Below, one piece after another: positions 60,301 to 64,000 of a DNA stretch of 64,000 nucleotides. The DNA comes from G963422745 sp963422745 (GTDB taxonomy: Bacteria; Actinomycetota; Acidimicrobiia; Acidimicrobiales; Aldehydirespiratoraceae), in the NCBI GenBank assembly GCA_963422745.1, contig OY730477.1, positions 1,302,001 to 1,366,000 of the forward strand, read 5' to 3'. Every line of letters starts with the position of its first letter. The stretch's first letter is position 1. Made by a program: the position numbers and the translations under genes. Below the pieces are notes generated by a model. The model had not been told where the DNA came from, searched no databases, and worked only from the letters and a program-made list of their open reading frames with translations.

Positions 60301-62219
60301 GGCGCGCCCCCGTGCGCTACCCATGAAGTGTGCATTGCGGCGTAGCGACCCCCAGCAGCGAAACGGTCACCGATCAACTCGGTATGGCTGCCCAGCTCGA
60401 CGATGCGGCCCTTTTCCACCACCGCGATCCGATCGGCTCGCCGTGCCGTGGCAGGTCGATGGGCGATGATGATCGCGGTTCGTCCCCGCAGAACCTCGTC
60501 CAGCGCCAATTCCACGCGGGTCTCGGATCTCAGATCGAGATTCGAGGTGGCCTCGTCAAGTATCAGCACCCGGGGACGGGCCACGAATGCCCGAGCCAGC
60601 GCAAACAATTGTCGCTCGCCTGCGGACAGGCCCTCCCCGCGTTCATGTACCGCCGCATCAAGCCCACCCAATCGATGCACCAACTCCGCGATCCCGACTA
60701 CCTCAAGGGCTTCTTGGATCTCGGACTCTTCGGCGTCGGGCCTGCCGAATACGAGGTTTTCGCGCAACGAACCCGCGAACAGGAAAGGTTCCTGAGGTAC
60801 TACACCAATCTGGGAACGAAGTGAATCAACGGTGACGTTGCGCAGGTCATACCCGTCGACCATGACCGTGCCCTCGTCGGGGTCGTGAAATCGGATCACC
60901 AGCTTGGCGATCGTCGATTTACCCGAACCCGTCGTACCGACGAACGCGATGGACTCTCCGGGTTCGATTCTCAGATCAATGTCGTGCAGCACTGGACGGC
61001 CGGGCTCGTAGGCGAACGACACCTTGCGAAGTTCGATGTGGCCAATAATTGGTGGCAACTCGAGTGCATCTCGTCGTTGAGGCACATCGGGTTCTGTGGC
61101 CAGAAGCTTCCGCAGCTTCACGATCGCAGCGCCGCCTTGCTGATAGGAGTTGTAGAGCTGCACCAACGTCTGCACAGGCGCAAAGAACGACGTGGAGAAC
61201 AGCACGAAGGCCGCCATCTCACCAACCGTGATCCTTCCCTGTCCCACCATGGTCGCGCCGACTCCCAAGAGAACCGCCTGCGTAACGATTCCGATCATCT
61301 CGGCACCGGGCGCGTACACCGAGTTGGCGCGAGAGGTATGAATGTTGGCGTCACGGTGGCGTCCAACCACCTTGCGATGGCGCCGCAAGTTTATGAAGCG
61401 TCGGTTGTGCGCCATGATCAGGCGCGCCCCGGCAAGTGACTCCTGAAGATCCGACAGCAGCGCTGCGATCCGGTCCCTGACCCTGAGGTAGCCCAGTGAC
61501 GACACCCGCCTGAACCACAGCGACAAAATCAGCGTCGGAGGAAGCGCCACCGCCAAGGTGATCGTTGCCAGCAAAGGGTCGTAGTAGTACAACGCCGAGG
61601 CGACAACCAGAAGCGTAAACGTCTGGACCAGTAGGTTCACGATGCCTTCTTGGAACAAGACCGCAAGCGCCTCAATGTCTGAAGTCATTCGGGTCAGAAG
61701 GACACCAGCTTTTTCTGTGGTGAAGAAACCAACACCTTGACGCTGAAGATGAGAGAACACACGGACGCGAAGCGCCTCACCGAACTGTTCGCCCATCTTG
61801 CCTGTGTACGCGACTCGCAACCCACCCAGTAGCGCCGCCAAGACAACCGCGCCCACATAGGCCGAAGCCGCGCCCAGTAGCACGCTCCTGTTACCGGCAC
61901 GTACCCCGTCATCGATTCCGATTTGGGTGAGAACTGGACCTATCTGCAGTGCCAGCGTCTCAAGGGCTACCAAACCCACCGCGCACAGCAAGCGAAAGCG
62001 GTGCGGGTACAAGAAGCGTCGCAGAGTGAACGATCGGCGATCCCAGTCGCCTACGTCCCAGCGAACCGGCTCCACTACGTGATCGGGTTCACGCTCCAAG
62101 ACGTGCTCCACTTTGTTGAGCAAATCTCCGGGAACCTCCGCGTGCGGCAAGCCAGCGGCTGCGTTGGACTGCACCGAACCCGTCGCACCGCGTTGGCCGC
62201 CACCCGGCATGGGGAACAT
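60297..62219 (-). CDS. ABC exporter half (transmembrane plus ATPase), catalytic partner
   Basis: 640 residues: an N-terminal linker of about 75 residues, six membrane helices (about 75-370) and an ATPase domain with Walker A VGTTGSGKSTIAKLVIRF, signature LSAGERQLFALARAF (not the canonical LSGGQ) and Walker B VLILDEATSNLD with the catalytic Glu. Its neighbour carries the complementary deviations, so the pair is a probable heterodimeric multidrug-type exporter. ATG 62219 overlaps the upstream stop (TGATG). Confidence 0.9.
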   Translation of the reverse strand: MFPMPGGGQRGATGSVQSNAAAGLPHAEVPGDLLNKVEHVLEREPDHVVEPVRWDVGDWDRRSFTLRRFLYPHRFRLLCAVGLVALETLALQIGPVLTQIGIDDGVRAGNRSVLLGAASAYVGAVVLAALLGGLRVAYTGKMGEQFGEALRVRVFSHLQRQGVGFFTTEKAGVLLTRMTSDIEALAVLFQEGIVNLLVQTFTLLVVASALYYYDPLLATITLAVALPPTLILSLWFRRVSSLGYLRVRDRIAALLSDLQESLAGARLIMAHNRRFINLRRHRKVVGRHRDANIHTSRANSVYAPGAEMIGIVTQAVLLGVGATMVGQGRITVGEMAAFVLFSTSFFAPVQTLVQLYNSYQQGGAAIVKLRKLLATEPDVPQRRDALELPPIIGHIELRKVSFAYEPGRPVLHDIDLRIEPGESIAFVGTTGSGKSTIAKLVIRFHDPDEGTVMVDGYDLRNVTVDSLRSQIGVVPQEPFLFAGSLRENLVFGRPDAEESEIQEALEVVGIAELVHRLGGLDAAVHERGEGLSAGERQLFALARAFVARPRVLILDEATSNLDLRSETRVELALDEVLRGRTAIIIAHRPATARRADRIAVVEKGRIVELGSHTELIGDRFAAGGRYAAMHTSWVAHGGAP

Positions 62220-64000
62220 CAAGCCAGTTCCGTTGCGGTGACGAACGGCTCGGGTTGCGGATCGGGATCTGCCAGGATCGCCGCGTAGCGGGGCTCATTG
62301 GCCAGCAACTCTTGGTGGGTGCCCGTGGCCGCAACACAACCGTTGTCGATCAACACCACCCGGTCGGCCATGGCGATGGTCGAAAGGCGATGTGCGATGA
62401 GGATTGTGGTGCGTGCCACGCGGCGGCGCAGAACAGCTGCGTGTATGCGCTCCTCAACGCCCACATCAATGGCGCTGGTGGCGTCATCGAGGATTAGCAC
62501 AGCGGGATCGGCCAGCAACGTGCGCGCCAGGGCCAGTCGTTGACGCTGACCTCCCGACAAAGTCAGTCCTCGTTCACCTAACACGGTGTCGGCACCATCG
62601 GGCAGCTCCGCCACAAACTGGTCGGCTGAGGCGTCAGAGATTGCCTCCAAGAAAAGACGATTCAGTTCGGCACGGGGCAACTCCGGGCGAGCGAAGGTCA
62701 CGTTGTCATACACAGAAGCAGCAAAAAGAAAGGGATCGTCCACAGCAGTGGCCGCCACCCGGCGGAGGCTTTGCAATCCGAGAGTTCGCACGTCGTGGCC
62801 GTCGACACGCACCGAACCACCTGTGACGTCATAGAAGCGGGGGATGAGACGGGCGATCGTTGACTTGCCGCTTCCGGTGGCACCCACCACAGCGACCGTT
62901 TCACCGGCCTGGACCGTGAACGTCAGTTGGTCGAGCACAGGTGGGCCGTCACCGGTGCCATAGGCGAAAGTGACATTGTCGAACTCAACTTCGCCTACCG
63001 GGTCGATGAGGTCCACCCGAGCGGGCGGATCGACGATCGAGGGTTCGGTGTCGAGCACCTCAAACACCCTGATCGCTGCTGCGCCGGCTCGTTCCCACTG
63101 CATCAGCACAAAGCCGAGCATCCGAAACGGCGTTGCGAGCATGACCACATAGGCACTGAAGGTGACGAGATGCCCGACATCGATGTCGCCTTCGATGGCT
63201 TGAAGCCCGCCGTATCCCAGCACCAGCGCCAGTCCGAGACGAGGAAGCGACTCCATGGCTGGCGCGTGTCGGGCACGGGCAACAGCCACCTCGGTACCCG
63301 CCCAACGCACCCGGCGCGCAGCTTGCGCCAGCTTCTGGATCTGGCGCTGCTCTTGAGCGAAGGCCTTCACGACCCGGATGCCCTGGATGTTCTCATCGAC
63401 GATGGTGGCCACGTCGGCCTGACGGGCGGTCATCACCCATGTCAGAGGGAAGATGCGGTAACGCAAACGTAAACCCACCACGAAGACAAAAGGCAGCGGG
63501 GCCAGTGCCACCGCGGTCAGCCCAAGGTCAATTAACACCATCAACACCAGCGCAAGTCCCAACAGCACCAACTGCATCGCCACCAACGGTCCAAAAGCGA
63601 ACAGGAGCTGGATTGAGCGGATATCGGTGTTGGCGCGACTGATGATCTGTCCGGAGTGGGTGCGATCCCAGTAATCGAACGACAATTCTGTGAGTCGCTC
63701 GTACATGAGGTTGCGGAGATCGTTTTCGATTCGGTGTGCCGACCCGAACAGGCCGAACCGGTATAGATAACCGAAGCCGAAACGTACCGCTGCAAGAACC
63801 GTGAGGGTGATCACAAACGGCGCGATTGCGTCGCCGGTTTCGGTGGCTTCGATCGCTTGGCCCACGGTTGGCGGCACGAGCACCATGGCGGTGATTGCCA
63901 CGAGCCCAGCCGCAATCGAACCCAGAAAGCTCCATCTCCGAGCGAGAACGATCGGGCGGATCCGTCGCACCCAATGCAGCGAGCGGTCTGGGTCGATTCC
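62219..64000 (-). CDS. ABC exporter half with degenerate ATP site, 5' end beyond window
   Basis: The frame is open to base 64000 (SLHWVRRIRPIVLARRW), so the GTG at 63970 is probably not the true start. Six membrane helices precede an ATPase with Walker A GATGSGKSTIARLIPRF, signature LSGGQRQRLALARTL and Walker B LILDDATSAID, where Asp replaces the catalytic Glu. With the partner gene (60297), whose signature is LSAGE, one ATP site is canonical and one is degenerate. Confidence 0.9.
   Translation of the reverse strand, partial: GIDPDRSLHWVRRIRPIVLARRWSFLGSIAAGLVAITAMVLVPPTVGQAIEATETGDAIAPFVITLTVLAAVRFGFGYLYRFGLFGSAHRIENDLRNLMYERLTELSFDYWDRTHSGQIISRANTDIRSIQLLFAFGPLVAMQLVLLGLALVLMVLIDLGLTAVALAPLPFVFVVGLRLRYRIFPLTWVMTARQADVATIVDENIQGIRVVKAFAQEQRQIQKLAQAARRVRWAGTEVAVARARHAPAMESLPRLGLALVLGYGGLQAIEGDIDVGHLVTFSAYVVMLATPFRMLGFVLMQWERAGAAAIRVFEVLDTEPSIVDPPARVDLIDPVGEVEFDNVTFAYGTGDGPPVLDQLTFTVQAGETVAVVGATGSGKSTIARLIPRFYDVTGGSVRVDGHDVRTLGLQSLRRVAATAVDDPFLFAASVYDNVTFARPELPRAELNRLFLEAISDASADQFVAELPDGADTVLGERGLTLSGGQRQRLALARTLLADPAVLILDDATSAIDVGVEERIHAAVLRRRVARTTILIAHRLSTIAMADRVVLIDNGCVAATGTHQELLANEPRYAAILADPDPQPEPFVTATELA

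Overview
This window is a stretch of bacterial chromosome with moderately high GC and no rRNA, phage or insertion-sequence genes that I can see. The gene order is ftsY, ffh, rpsP-khpA-rimM-trmD-rplS, yraN, yifB-dprA-xerC, rpsB-tsf-pyrH-frr-cdsA-dxr-rseP-ispG, rimP-nusA-infB-rbfA-truB-ribF. This is the classical actinobacterial core backbone. Frequent GTG starts and TANNNT boxes 6-7 nt before start codons also fit an actinobacterium. An uncultured relative of the Acidimicrobiia is my best guess, but that is inference.

Layout. 1-2655: two tandem PLP-dependent lyase/synthase-fold enzymes, the first cut by the window edge. 2801-6506: the SRP receptor ftsY and the SRP GTPase ffh, separated by a small opposing membrane-anchored protein and a degenerate 65-bp repeat array. 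6643-9062: ribosome and tRNA maturation operon. 9215-15960: yraN, a 36-aa membrane protein, a lipoprotein cytochrome c, yifB, dprA, xerC and a secreted LytM-like/lipase-like fusion. 16061-24643: translation factors, UMP kinase, CDP-diglyceride synthase and two MEP-pathway enzymes around a site-2 protease. 25018-32948: rimP-nusA-infB-rbfA-truB and riboflavin/FAD genes. 33415-42826: accessory metabolism (phosphoesterase, aminopeptidase N, sugar/nucleoside kinase, 2-hydroxyacid dehydrogenase, uracil phosphoribosyltransferase, MFS, PhyH). 43120-48397: BMP-type nucleoside ABC importer. 48800-53504: split ADP-forming acyl-CoA synthetase with a DCC thiol protein, enoyl-CoA hydratase and a beta-hydroxyacid dehydrogenase. 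53599-58705: ThrH, DyP peroxidase, cupin and a three-gene overlapping envelope operon (His-rich lipoprotein, cupredoxin-like lipoprotein, polytopic membrane protein). 58884-64000: thiamine pyrophosphokinase and three ABC genes, two of which form a probable heterodimeric exporter.

The most unusual property is non-coding. I count eleven local tandem-repeat blocks, each with its own unrelated sequence (unit length 15 to 144 bp). Ten of them begin within about 30 bp of a stop codon or run across it, mostly at probable ends of transcription units. Two duplicate a gene's own 3' end in frame (truB, 144 bp; the polytopic membrane protein, 84 bp); one duplicates part of rplS; one repeats the ribA stop codon three times. 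One block (33027-33254) has CRISPR-like dimensions but no cas genes. A second genome-level pattern is leaderless transcription: at least a dozen starts have a TANNNT-like box 6-7 nt upstream and no Shine-Dalgarno sequence.

Coordinates were read by eye. Family assignments rest on motifs and neighbours, not on database searches.
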